From Sarocladium kiliense (Eukaryota > Ascomycota > Sordariomycetes > Hypocreales > Sarocladiaceae), in assembly GCA_030734395.1 (NCBI GenBank), contig JAUZTG010000044.1:186001-250000 (forward strand): DNA of 64,000 nucleotides, in the 5' to 3' direction. Position numbers and translations under genes: made by a program. Shown here piece after piece: positions 33,098 to 44,222 of this stretch (positions are counted from its first letter, which is position 1; the number at the start of each line of letters is the position of its first letter). The notes below the pieces were generated by a model. The model saw nothing but the letters and a program-made list of their open reading frames with translations, did no database searches and was not told where the DNA came from.

Positions 33098-35099
33098 ATG
33101 ATTTGCGTTTCTCGACCAGATGAGTCCTACGCCGGGGAGGGACATAATCAGAACCCGAACCCGCTCTCCAATTATCAGACGACTAACGAAGATCTCAATG
33201 GCATGGTCAACGCGCGGAGGGTGAGGCCAGACGACGAACCACTGTCGAATTGCAACTCACTTCCACCACCCGATGACGATGGGATGAGCCGCGACAGCAA
33301 AGGGCAGCATGCTGCCCCGAGGGGAGAGGCGGTAGAGTCTACTGACTCTCTCTGCCCCTCTCCCACTTCACTCAACTGCTCCCAACCCTCACAGCGAAGC
33401 TTCTGGAAATGATTGGGCAGGCCCCCGCATCTTTGGGAAATTGAAGGATGGCATCCTCAAGTTCGGCTCGTTCATCGGGCCAGGGTTTATGATTGCCGTC
33501 GCATACAGTAAGGCCCTGCAGGTGCTAGAGCCACGGTTAGAACCAAGCTGGACATGAAGCTAACTCGCTCTACTTGCCAAGTTGATCCCGGAAACTATGC
33601 CACAGATATAGCCGCCGGAGCCAGCTATCGCTTCAGACTCCTCTTTATCGTGCTGCTTGCCAACCTGTTTGCCATCTTCCTCCAAACCCTCTGCATCAAG
33701 CTAGGCACTGTCACCGGTCTTAACCTCGCCGAGTCCTGCCGAGCCTTTCTCCCGCGTTGGCTGAACTATGTCCTGTACGTTTTCGCCGAGGCGGCTATCA
33801 TTGCCACAGACATTGCAGAGGTACGTTGGCCGGGGTGCCAGCTTGGTGCCAAGGCTGCTCTCTATCACTGGAACTTATACGGGTTTCTCTAGGTTATTGG
33901 TTTCGCTATCGGGCTGAACCTGCTCGCTCCCGCGGTACCCTTGGTGGCCGGATGTGCTATTTCAATCCTTGATGTCATGATCATTCTCTTTTTCTATCGG
34001 CCACACGGGTCCATGAAGGGACTCAGGGTGTTCGAGTACTTCATTTTAGGCTTGGTCCTCAGCGTAGTGGTTTGTTTCTGCATTCAACTCTCGCTGGTCC
34101 AAGATACGCCTATAGGAGACGTCTTTATGGGCTACTTGCCATCTGGCGCGGTAGTCGAGCAGCAAGGGTTGGTTTCTTTCCTCTCGCAACCTAGTCGACT
34201 GGGTTCTGCATGCTAATGCCTGTCCAAGACTCTACCAAGCCTGCGGCATTCTTGGCGCAACTGTCATGCCGCACAGCCTGTACTTGGGCTCCGGTATCGT
34301 GCAGCCTCGTCTGAGGGAATACGATACAAAACATGGGCTCCTTCCTACCGAATACTCTGGAGATCAGGATGGAGAAGAAAACGTCGACAAGGGCTACTAC
34401 GTCCCGTCCCTTAAGGCCATCCGTCACTCGCTAAAGGTGTCGTCCGTCGAACTCGCAACCGCCCTCTTCACGTTCGCCCTGTTCGTCAACTCGGCCATCC
34501 TCATCGTGGCGGGCATATCATTGTACAACAACCCCAACGCCCCAGACGCGGACATCTTCAGCATCCACAAGCTGCTCACAGACTCCATCTCCCCTGCGGC
34601 AGGCACCATTTTTGCACTCGCGCTGCTGCTTTCTGGAGTCTCGGCGGGCATCGTCTGCACTATTGCGGGCCAGATGGTGAGCGAGGGAGCTTTGAACTGG
34701 AGGCTTCGTCCCTGGCTGCGCCGTCTAGTGACCCGTAGCATCAGCATCACGCCCAGCATTATCATCGCAGGCGCGGTAGGCAGAAAGGGGCTGAACGAGG
34801 CGAACGCGTCACAGGTTGTTCTTAGCGTTATTTTGCCTTTTGTCACGGCTCCGTTAATTTACTTTACGTGCATGAACAAGTACATGACGATTCAGCCGGG
34901 CGCGGCTCGGTACCTTGTTCCCTCTGGGCAAGGGGGCGGTCGAGTTGGTGGCACACAGCCTCTGCCTGCAGGCGAACACCATACTGGTCTTGTCAAGATG
35001 GCCAACGCATGGTACACCGTTGTGTTTGCGGTGCTGGTATGGATCATCATTACCGGGATGAATGTTGCCAACCTGGTCCTGCTGGGAAGGGGAGATTGA
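33098..35099 (+). CDS. NRAMP-family divalent metal transporter
   Basis: Exons 33098-33336, 33395-33507, 33582-33820, 33893-34167 and 34229-35099 give 578 residues. The first intron (58 nt, very pyrimidine-rich, donor GTCTAC) is the least certain. A disordered N-terminus of about 85 residues leads to the first membrane helix KFGSFIGPGFMIAVAYSIDPGNYATD, shown only as its landmarks FIGPGF and DPGN. The DPGN of helix 1 and the MPH of helix 6 (GATVMPHSLYLGS) are the metal-binding signatures of SLC11/NRAMP proton-coupled Mn2+/Fe2+ importers. About 11 hydrophobic helices are visible, with a hydrophilic loop EYSGDQDGEENVDKGYYVP after helix 6, as in fungal Smf proteins. It lies 1.1 kb downstream of a metal-exporting ATPase, which suggests a metal-balance pair. 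Confidence 0.9.
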
Positions 35100-35246
35100 G
35101 TGAAGACTTGTGTTTACGCTCGGTGAGGAGCGCGCTCACGAGCATTGGTGGTCGGTGCATCTGAGAAATTTGATGCCATATCGATCTCAGGGCTGTCTGT
35201 CATTTCCTTTCTTCTCTTCTCTTTTCGTTCGCCCCTTTCTGAACTT

Positions 35247-36302
35247 TTACATCCCTTTCTGTCTTTCAACATTAAAGATGGTGTCATTCAACATTGACGC
35301 ACTCATTGAGCTCAGTCTCCGGGATTCTTTACACTTCTGATCATAGCCAGCCAATGTATTTATCCCGGCACTCGAGATGAACGGTCTGTTCTCCTGGAGA
35401 ATGATGTCTATGATGTCCTCAAATTGGCTCACATCCGTCGAGTTGGTACGGATGCCGTGTACAAGAACTCCGTATGTTGGAATGCGCACTGCGGCTCCAT
35501 TGCCAAGCCTGCGCTCCCAGTCCTCAGCGAACTGTCGGAGCACCTCCATGTCGGAGGTCGTAGCCGTCTTGATGCTAAGGTCAGCGCTTTTGAGTTGGTT
35601 AGTTGACGCCGTCTTGATGTTCTCTATGTGCTCGTTTCCGCTTTGTTCTATAGCACGGTCTACGTGTGCTTTCAGGCTACGGGGGTTCATCGCCCGTAGG
35701 CCAGCTATGGTGAGTGGGTTCCGAATGTTCACGATGATCTCACGGAGCACTTGCGTGGGCGGCGCCTTGAGCTGGTGCGATGGGTTATGTATACTAGTGG
35801 CTAGCCCATTCCCGGCTGCTACAGATGCGTAAGTCCGTAGCGGGCTCGGTCGGTTACGCTGCTCCGCGTTCTTGATGTCTTTCACACTCGTGATGACTGT
35901 TCTGCCAATATCGGTCGATTCTCTGGCTGCCGCTTTCGTCTCGTTCTGTGCTTCATGGCTCTCGCGTATTCCTTCCAATGCCTGCTGGCTTGTGTTAGCT
36001 ACCTGTTTGAGTTCCGTCTTGATGTCGTTGAGAGCCTGCGTCGTGCTTTCCGCCGCGATCTTCAATTCGGTTCTTGCCATTTGGAGCGCGTCGCGTACGG
36101 TGTCGAGGTCTGGGATATTGTGGATCTTGTTGACGAGGGATAGTGCGCCCATGGCCATGACTTTGACCAAGCCTTGGGGAACGGGCTGGTCTCTCGCGCG
36201 TTCGATGCACAGGAGGGCTTCCCTGAGGTATTTGCCAAGTTGCGTGGCGTGCTCGCGGAATTCGGCGGGCCAGGCCACCTCTTGGGGCCACGAGGTCGCC
36301 AT
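35247..36302 (-). pseudogene. Second Tad1-like LINE, ORF1 N-terminal fragment with frameshift
   Basis: From the ATG at 36302 the frame begins MATSWPQEVAWPAEF.EHAT and parallels the LINE ORF1 at the left end of the window (MAPKWPQ...EHATYL). It shares IPTYGVLVHGI with IPTYGVIAHGI there. Near 35365 the expected KYIGWL block appears in another frame, followed at once by stop codons, so the copy is frameshifted. The zinc knuckles are not found. Most LINE copies lose their 5' end, but here the ORF1 start is kept and the 3' part is lost, so a later deletion is likely. It is a different subfamily from the first copy. Confidence 0.75.
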
Positions 36303-37114
36303 GATGGTCTAAAAACGCACTGGGCGATGCGCTAGACTTCAGGCTATTCAATTGACCCGTTAGAGAGGCGTATGAGTTCTGTTTTGAGGCTGTTGTTTCA
36401 AATATTTGTTCTCGCTGTTCGAAGTCTTTTCGGGGCGCTTGGTGAGCTAGTTGCAGGATTGTTGTTGGATGTTGGCTCCGCGGAATAGAACGAGCAGACC
36501 ACGTGACTGCTCTTTGAATGGGTCAATGCCTGAGGCGCTACTTACCAGACACATGATGCTAGCGTCTCGAAGGATACCTGGACAAATTAGAGTCGGCTGA
36601 ATGGCGTCGACCCACTCACTGCTGGTAGTCCGTCGAGTCTAGTACCCATTGTCCTGTGCCAACCTGTCGACGTCGCTTTGTGGGTTATGTAGTCCACCGC
36701 CGTGATCCAGCCGAGGACGGCTTGACTCTCCCGATGTGCCTGCTAGACCTGCTGCCCTTTCCTCGCCCCGGCGACGTCTTTGCGGGTATGAGAGGCAAGA
36801 GCCAGGGCATCGACGTCCACCAAGGCCCAGCCGCGAACGCACCCCTCTAACACGATCCCACGCAATCTCTAGCACCCCTCTGTGACTGGCCGCGCTCTCG
36901 AGACTTGCTTGGCTGTACATTCAGGGGGCCTTTCAATCGCAACAAGATCATCAGCCTTGTCTGTCTCGATCACAGCTGTCCATGGACCCATGTCAACATC
37001 CACCTTCCTCCAACCTAACCATCTTCGTGTTAGGCTGGCTCGTTACAGTCAAGTTGGGCCTTCAGTAGCAGCCAACACAAGCCTCGTCCCACATCAAAAT
37101 CCGTCACATCTCAA
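36303..37114. other. Gene-free interval
   Basis: Probable LINE 5' leader and methyltransferase promoter. No ORF with a motif is seen; open frames near 36639-36920 are not supported. Confidence 0.45.
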
Positions 37115-38596
37115 ATGAGTCGGCCCACCCCCTCCAACGTCGCCATTCACACTCCAGACCTCAACCGCTCGAATCTTTACTATCTCTCACTGCAGTCAAC
37201 TCACGTTGATCTAGGTCAGACCGTGCTTACTCCTAACGACTCCACGCGTCAAGTCTTGAAGTCCCGCTTTCCTCCCAAGTGCCAGCTTTCACAACAGCAT
37301 TTTCGCTGGCGACATGTGAGCCGCCAAACTCATCCCTTATGAGATCACGCCTGACCTCTAGTATTATAGGAACGGCGAAAACAGTGTCAAATTCATCACA
37401 GATGGATTCTGGAAGCATGGACGTTTCTACAGCTCACACAAGCCTCTGAAATATGTCTTCCCGATCGATGCAGTACGTGCTGGCCATACTTTCAACTCAA
37501 CACTCATAATGAACTGGTACTGATTTCATGTCAGGAAGAACTGAACAGGCTGGATTTGTTTCACAAAATCTTCCAGATTGCGCGCGAAGGGAAGCTGTAC
37601 ACCTATGCGCTCAACACCTTAGGGAGAAAGCCGAAGGTCCTAGACCTTGGTACGGGTACTGGCATTTGGGCAATCACAGTCGCTGAGGAGTGAGTCTAGC
37701 CCGTAAAGATATCGTGATGGTTGACAGACTAATGGCATTTGCAATTGTAGGCTTCCTGAACTCGTGGATGTAATGGCCGTTGATATCAGTCGGATCCAAC
37801 CAGCACTGTGAGTCTTTAACATTACGCCTATGGGGACACGTTGCTGACAATACCCAGCATTCCTGTTGGGATGAAGACGGTGAAGTTCGACATCGAAGAG
37901 CCATCATGGGATCCCCTGTATCGCGACTGCGACCTGGTGCACATGCGGATGTTGTACGGTAGTATACAAACCGATTTGTGGCCTGAAATGTACCGGAAAG
38001 CATTTGCGTAAGTCTTGATGGCACGGTCCATTTGACCCACAACGCCACCGACTAACATCTTTTCAGGCATTTAGCACCAGGTGTGGGGTACATAGAGCAT
38101 GTCGAGTTGGACTGGCGGCCAAATTGGGATGACACAGAGATGCCGTTCAATTCAGCACTCAAGCAATGGACTGACTTCTTTGTCACTGGCATGGAGAAGC
38201 TTGGTCGCAGCGTGAAGGTCGAGCCTGAGGAGACCCGCCATCTGATGGAGCAAGCAGGCTTCACCGATTTCAGGCAGGAGGCCATCAAGGTCTATTACAA
38301 TCCTTGGAGCCGGGACCGGCAAGAGTGGGAGACGGGCCGCTGGTTCAATCTGGGATTTTGTCTTGGTCTTGAGGCCTTGAGCCTCATGCCCATGACGGAA
38401 AAGCTCAATGAGAACCCTTGGAATGTCCGAAAGCTCTGTGAAAAGGTCAAGGAAGAGGTCTGCACCCTCCGCTGGCACCCATACTGCAGGATGTAAGTTT
38501 GTTCGAAGCTCACTGTCCCTCTTGATCACGAGCACTCATAAATGAACTAGGTACATTTGGACAGCGAAGAAGCCAGTGCCGAAGGGATTAGTATAG
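37115..38596 (+). CDS. LaeA-like SAM-dependent methyltransferase
   Basis: Seven exons (37115-37315, 37362-37472, 37535-37689, 37751-37807, 37858-38007, 38067-38492, 38551-38596) give 381 residues with all splice phases consistent. Seen: an N-terminal region ending WRHYYRNGENSVKF, then KYVFPIDAEELNRLDLFHKIF, the SAM-binding motif I VLDLGTGTGIWAI, the motif II-like VMAVDIS, and DLVHMRMLYGSI, HLAPGVGYIEHVELDW and NPWSRDRQEWETGRWFNLG. This order is that of fungal LaeA and LaeA-like (Llm) proteins. LaeA itself controls secondary metabolism in the velvet complex. The missing long disordered N-terminus suggests an Llm paralogue rather than the LaeA orthologue. No biosynthetic gene cluster is visible beside it. 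Confidence 0.88.
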
Positions 38597-39928
38597 ACGA
38601 TAGACATTGTCCCCGACTTACCCAAGGACAGTGGCTTCGACCAGCCGCAGCCATTCGTGACGGCATTGTGATAATGCCACCGACTTCTACGGCGGACCAT
38701 TCTTCAATGATGCAGGTAACGGTTGGCTTCTCCTGAAGTAATCCCTGTTCAATCTTGCTCACATTACACTCTAGGCCGTTTTCTGCATGATGGTCTAAAA
38801 CCCCAGTCACGCAACCAGGAGGGTGAAGTCTCGGACTTCCTCGGAAGCGAGATGAAACTGTTTCTCCCCTTCATGAGAAGGGTGCTGTGTTGGTCACCGC
38901 AGGTAGGACCACGGCAGACCAATTGGTCAATGACCCTTGGCTCGTTCCCTATGGGTGGAGATAAGCTTCGTCGAGTCCGTCATGTGGCCCATTCAAGGGG
39001 GGTCGTGTGAATGGCCAACGTCGAGAAAGGCCAGGGTCGAGACCTCCGACGAGCTGCATAACCATGTCATGCTTGGAGGGATGATGGCATACTTTGCAGA
39101 ATGGATATCCAGGGGGCGGCAAAGATCTCAAGAGAAGTATATGGAACGGGGTGAACGGAACACTATTCGTTTACGGATGTTGACCCTAGCCGCACACCAT
39201 GATACCTAATCCATAATGTGATGACGTAGTATGATATTGGTCACATCAAGGTAAGGCAGATTCAGCTTCGGCATGGTTGGCAATGAGCTTCAGACGCGGA
39301 ACTTCGGTCGGCGCAGCGCTGCCTGTCCACGGATGCCAACGCTAGCTGAGCATCATTATGCAGCGAGTGCTGACAGATGACACGCCATGGTACTCTCTAA
39401 CCAAAGGCAAGACAGACTGACTGATGTATCGTGGCCCGATGCATGCATGATGTCTGTTTCCGGCGCCCAAAAGTTCCTTCCGTGGTGTCATGTCGAAGCG
39501 AGGCTGTGTCATTGGTTTCCTTCTGGAGACGGATGGGCTGAGCGGCAGGAGAAGCCAACAATGCATAGAAACCGGGCAGTCATGCGTTACAGGGAAAGAG
39601 GGGAGGAACAGCCAATGAGGAAGATGACTCCCTTGGGGTCACTCCATATCACCCAACGAGAACCTGAGTGGCAGGGACAGCCAGCAAGGAGGCTTGACTT
39701 CCTAGGAAGTCACGCAATGCAGAGAGTTTGGAGTTGCTGCTCGAGAAAGGAAGGTGGCCATGCGGTGTTGGCCGAGGCAGACACGCAACTAGCCACTGAT
39801 CAGCTCCTTGGGAATGCTCTCTCGAGCATAAATATGGGATCACTTCCCCAGGCCATCGAATTCCTACCATCATCCTCATCTTCTCAAATTCCCAGCATAT
39901 CAACATCCCTTCTTGCCACACGTACACC
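38597..39928. other. Gene-free interval with 16-bp perfect palindrome
   Basis: No supported gene over 1.3 kb. A perfect palindrome GACTTCCTAGGAAGTC lies at 39696-39711, about 220 bp before the next start codon. Confidence 0.5.
39828..39834 (+). promoter_or_regulatory. TATA-like box of the Ulp1-like gene
   Basis: ATAAATA lies about 95 bp upstream of the start codon at 39929. Assigned by position and sequence only. Confidence 0.35.
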
Positions 39929-42715
39929 ATGGTTACCACACGGCAAGGCACCATTCTCACTCCCAATACAACGCAGCCAAGGCCACTTGAACTGACCAAC
40001 GGCCCTGTCACCCCTGAGAGTCCTGAAGTTGAGCTCATTACTCCTCAGCAGACGGATCAAGACGCTACCCGAGCTGCGTCACTACGCGTACACTTCGCCA
40101 TAGCCATCGAAGGCCTCCTCAAAGTTGCGGATCGCGAGGATGCCGTCCTGGAGTTACGGAACATCGTGACCGGACTCCAGCCCACAGATAGGCTGTGCCT
40201 TCAGAAATTCTTCTTGCAGCTCGCTCAGGAATTCAGTGACTCCAGTTGCGGTGGCGAAAGCGACGCGCAGGTGCCTGCTACTTCGCCCACCGAGGTTGGA
40301 GATGTCGCCGCGGAATTGTCTCCCGTCTCAGGCAAACTCTTGTACCCGCAGCTCGTCACTGAGTCAGACTCCTCTGTCATCGATGAGGCCGAGACGACAG
40401 GGACCGCTGGCGCTCAGTCGGTATCTAGGACATACCAGCAGACGTCTATGGTACCTTACATTGCGGTCCCTACTCCCCAATCCTCAATCACGCAGTTCTC
40501 TGATGAAGAGGAGAGCAAGTATCTTGATCTCGATGCTCGTGACTTCCATGCCACAGCGCAAGTTGATGGTCGAAAGTCACCCAGCAATATTCACATGGAG
40601 GAGGGATCAGACGTGGAGGAAGTGCGGGTCAGCAAAGCCTCAGCTGCGCCCTTTCACGGTCAATCCCCTACTTCGGCATGGACCCCTCACGAATCACTGT
40701 CGGACCTTTCATCTTGGAAGCCACATATGCAAAATTCAGTCGGTACCCTATCCAACAGCCCGGACGTTTTGCCTCCACCAGCTTTAACTAAAGAGGAATA
40801 TCTGCCTTCGGAAGTTAATCCAGCGAAAGCAAGCTTCACCAGTCTCAAGCGAGGCTGTTGTACAGTCAATCCTCGAGAGATCAATGCCTCACAAGCTGAC
40901 GAGGCAGTCAAAAGTCCAGTTCGAAAGGACCATAACTCAGCAACTGCACAAGATCATGAGGCAACCAGTCCAGCGAACTTCTCCAGGAACCCGTTCAATG
41001 GATTGATCACGCCTCAAGAAACTCCCTTGAAGGAGGAAGGCAAACCCGCACGTTTTGAGGATCATCCTACGAAAGATTTCGACGATGTGGCTGAATCTTC
41101 TCAGCACGACGAGAACGTTCAGAAGCTGGAGACAATCGATCCACTCGAGATATCCAACAATCCTGAAGGCGGAAAGAACATCCGCAAATCCTTGGCAGAG
41201 ATGTCTACCTCCGAATTCGCTAAGAAAAGTCTGCGGAAGGTCGAAGAACTTGGACGGCCAGAAGCAAATCCACAGATGTATAGAGACTTCTACGACGAAT
41301 TGGACCAGGCACAAAGCACCAAGCGTTGTGACGGTTCTCAGTGGATCAAGGTCCTAGCTTCCTGGCAGGAGAATCGTCAAAGAAATGTTTTACGCTACGC
41401 TCTGACAAGCATTTGCTTTTCCAGGTGGCATCGCAATCAGACTGAAATTGAGGGGTCAACCAAAGCGGCGGCTGAAAAGGTGTCGGAGAGAGTCCTACAG
41501 TCAGCTGGTGGAGGCAACCAGCAACGCAAAAATCTCAATACACATCTTGCCCGGGGCAGAAAATGGGCCAGGCTGGTAAATGAGTTGGGCATGGGTATCC
41601 TGCTTGTGGATGCATGGTGCGTATCTCCTCTTGCCTCGTGCAAACAGTTTGTGCTGATTCATTACAGGGGCATGGCGAAGACCGCAGATGAAGCCTTGAC
41701 CAGGCTGATCAGTCATATCAAAGCATCAGATGACAAACTATCGATCCTGCAACACTTAACGAAACAGATGGATCTGCTTATGAATGATGGGCAGACTAGT
41801 CCCAAATTATGCAGACAGTATCTTCAATCAGCCGGTTGGGTCACTGATCGCCCTCGCTTTGCAACTAAGAAGTTCACCAAGGACGTTTCCGCCCTCGAGT
41901 GTGCGATGAGGGAGTCATGCGCTAAAGGCCAAGTACGGACCTTGGATAAGTCTTTTACGTTTGACATTAAGCATCTCCGACGACTGAAGACCACGACTTG
42001 GTTTGAGGCGGATCTCATCCTGCTTTGTCTTCATTTATCTCAAAAGCATGCATACGTCCGCATTGGTTATTCGGTCCCTCTGCATCAGGACCGTACAACT
42101 ATCCTGCGAACCGACCCGCTCCAAACAGCTGCACAGATGATCAAGAAATGGCATGCTGTGGAGGGCAAGACCTCTCTGGTTTCCTTCTTCCCGCTTTTCC
42201 TACGAGGTGACCATTTCAGCCTTCTTGAAGTCAACGAGATAGATGGCTGCGTCTACTATTACGACACTCTTGAAAGGGGAGATAAGGCAGATGTCAGGGT
42301 AAGAGACCCTGCAAAAGGGCGATGATCCATGCGGTGCTAACCAGAAACTAGGAGGCTTGCGAGAAACAGTTGTCGCATCTGAAGTTCGTGGTGGCAGTGC
42401 GTAAATCTGCTTACATGGCATGTTCGGACGCTGACATTATCACAGACGGTTCAGCCTCAGGATGACAATCACAGCTGTGGTCCGCTCGTAGTGGCGTTTG
42501 CTCGGCATCGCATGATGAACCTGCCCATCCCTACCGGAAACGTGGAAGCTGATCAGATAAGAGCCGACGCTTTCAGTCTGATCAAGAGCGCTTGGGAGTC
42601 AAAGTTGTTGATCCCTGTCCTGGCTGAGAAGCGATCAATTCTGGATAGGGTACAGGACGGACTTCGTCAAGGGCGTGGCAAGCGCATCAAACTGAAAGAT
42701 GCAATGCAGGTTTGA
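39929..42715 (+). CDS. Ulp1/C48-type cysteine protease with long low-complexity N-terminus
   Basis: Exons 39929-41616, 41668-42298, 42352-42396 and 42446-42715 give 877 residues. The first intron is 51 nt, so reading through it also keeps frame. The first 450 residues are Ser/Thr/Pro/Glu-rich and probably disordered. The C-terminal 200 residues resemble the SUMO/NEDD8 protease fold: TTWFEADLILLCLHL, then SFFPLFLRGDHFSLLEV (His745), GCVYYYDTLERG (Asp762), and VQPQDDNHSCGPLVV (Gln793, Cys799). His-Asp-Gln-Cys order and spacing match C48 peptidases such as Ulp1. Known members remove SUMO or process its precursor; the substrate here is not known. Divergence from canonical Ulp1 (GDHF instead of HW, HSCG instead of DCG) suggests a lineage-specific member. 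Confidence 0.75.
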
Positions 42716-42726
42716 AGAGCAGCTAC

Positions 42727-43305
42727 CTAGAATGCGGAAACGATATAGCCAACAGCTACCACAATGAAAACAGATTCCCAGACCCGCTGGATCAGAACAC
42801 TTCCCGCAGCAGTCGCCGCCTCTGTATCTAACGACGGAGTTTGTGCGATCTCGACACTGGGTGAAGTGGTCGGCGTAGGCGCGGGATCGTCGGGTGGCGT
42901 AACCCATGGTGTAGGTGCGGGAGTATCAGGCGGCGTGACCCATGGCGTAGGCATGGCATCGCCAGGTGGTGTCACCCATGGCGTAGCCAAAGATGTCGAA
43001 GTCGTTATGTGTGCGAAAGGGACAGTGACCGTGACTTCAGTGGTAAGCGTCGCAGCTACGGTCGTCCCGGCAAGCAGGATTGTAGAGCAGGGGCTGGTTC
43101 CTGGATCATACGGTGTGGTTGCGTGGTCAGACGAAGTCGTGGTCGAAGTTGTGCTCACCGGTTCATGAATGCAATCAGGCTGGAACTCGACGTATCCGAT
43201 ACCCGTCGCTGTCCCGAAAACGAGCTCGAAACTAACGGTTTGGCCATGTTGATTGTCCCACCCTAGCACAAGCGGGATCGTGAGGAGGAGGCTAAGTAGA
43301 ATCAT
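42727..43305 (-). CDS. Secreted Ser/Thr-rich wall protein, probably GPI-anchored
   Basis: Single exon, 192 residues from the ATG at 43305. It begins with a signal peptide (MILLSLLLTIPLVLG, cleavage near GW). A short globular part (VSFELVFGTATGIGYVEF) is followed by a Thr/Ser-rich stretch and three near-perfect copies of TPWVTPP in units of about 14-15 residues. The last 25 residues are hydrophobic (SVFIVVAVGYIVSAF), as in GPI-anchor signals. Such proteins are O-mannosylated and sit in the cell wall. It is convergent with the protease gene (stops only about 11 bp apart) and divergent from a Myb gene. No family recognised. Confidence 0.7.
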   Translation of the reverse strand: MILLSLLLTIPLVLGWDNQHGQTVSFELVFGTATGIGYVEFQPDCIHEPVSTTSTTTSSDHATTPYDPGTSPCSTILLAGTTVAATLTTEVTVTVPFAHITTSTSLATPWVTPPGDAMPTPWVTPPDTPAPTPWVTPPDDPAPTPTTSPSVEIAQTPSLDTEAATAAGSVLIQRVWESVFIVVAVGYIVSAF

Positions 43306-43362
43306 GGTGTAGACAGTGAGCCCGGCTCGAGACGCTGGTCAAGCACGTATGTTGATATCCTC

Positions 43363-43370
43363 ATATATAT
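43363..43370 (-). promoter_or_regulatory. TATA box of the wall-protein gene
   Basis: ATATATAT lies 58 bp upstream of the start codon at 43305, on the minus-strand side of a 354-bp divergent promoter shared with the Myb gene. Confidence 0.35.
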
Positions 43371-43659
43371 CCCCGAACCAGCAGGATACGACACCCGCAT
43401 GTCACTTTTGGCCAGTGACCCTTGGCTAAGAGAGTTGTCGGTAACGCCCTTCGCCCTGGCTAAAAATAAATCATGGACCCCAACAGACAAACAGTTGCGG
43501 GCACATGATGAAGAGGCAGCCTGTTCTAAAAACTCTTGGGTCGTTTTCGGCCAGCAGCATCATTGCAATTTTACTCATGAGATTGAAAAGGAGGCAGATT
43601 CCTCGGCGAAGGGGATGAAGGGGCGGCTCGAAAAACCCCTCATCCATGTATGTTGCATC

Positions 43660-44222
43660 ATGTCGAAGGCGATGGCTTCTACACCCTGCGCGAGATCCCG
43701 GCCGGGAAGTAGATGGAGACCAGAGGAGGATGAACTTCTTATTAAGCTTGCTAAGAAGAGAACGTATAAGGAGATCGCGTGTGAACTTCCAGGGAGGTCC
43801 CATAGGAGCTGTGCACACCGCTTCTCACGATTACGACGTCCTAAGAAGCGGGACAACCCAAAGCCTCACGCATCTAACAGCAGCTGCAGCCGGTATGTTT
43901 TGTCACCTACTTTGTGCTTCAAAAATGCTAACGCGAAGGGAAAAGAAGGAGGAATGAAATCATAAAGATGAAGCCTAATGCTTCGAGTGATGTGGATGCG
44001 GTCCTCCCACACATACATCAAAACTGGCTGGGTTTCCAACAGATGGGTCGCAGCTGCTCGGGTCCAACGGTTACCGGTCCTTTCACAACGATGTCTAGCA
44101 TGCAGAATCCATATGACAGCGGGTACAGCAGTGATAGTCACTACGGCGCTTTTATAGATGAGAATGCGATGATTTGGGAAGAGGAGGAGGAGCTGATCTT
44201 TGATGGCTATGCAGATAGTTGA
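43660..44222 (+). CDS. Small Myb/SANT-domain protein
   Basis: Exon 1 is 43660-43892; exon 2 is about 43949-44222 (acceptor 43948, with 43945 as an alternative). This gives about 168 residues. A GCTAAC branch-point consensus lies in the intron. Residues about 15-60 read GSRWRPEEDELLIKLAKKRTYKEIACELPGR followed by CAHRFSRLRR, a single Myb/SANT repeat of the fungal W..EED.LL type. The C-terminus is acidic (WEEEEELIFDGYADS), which may be an activation region. The frame is open upstream to an ATG at 43399, but that stretch shows no conserved feature. It is probably a DNA-binding regulator; its divergent neighbour, the wall-protein gene, is a possible target. Confidence 0.6.

Noticed and set aside
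41340..41430. Possible extra intron in the Ulp1-like gene ending in TTTTCCAG
   Set aside because: The 49-nt candidate would break the reading frame, whereas reading through keeps it.
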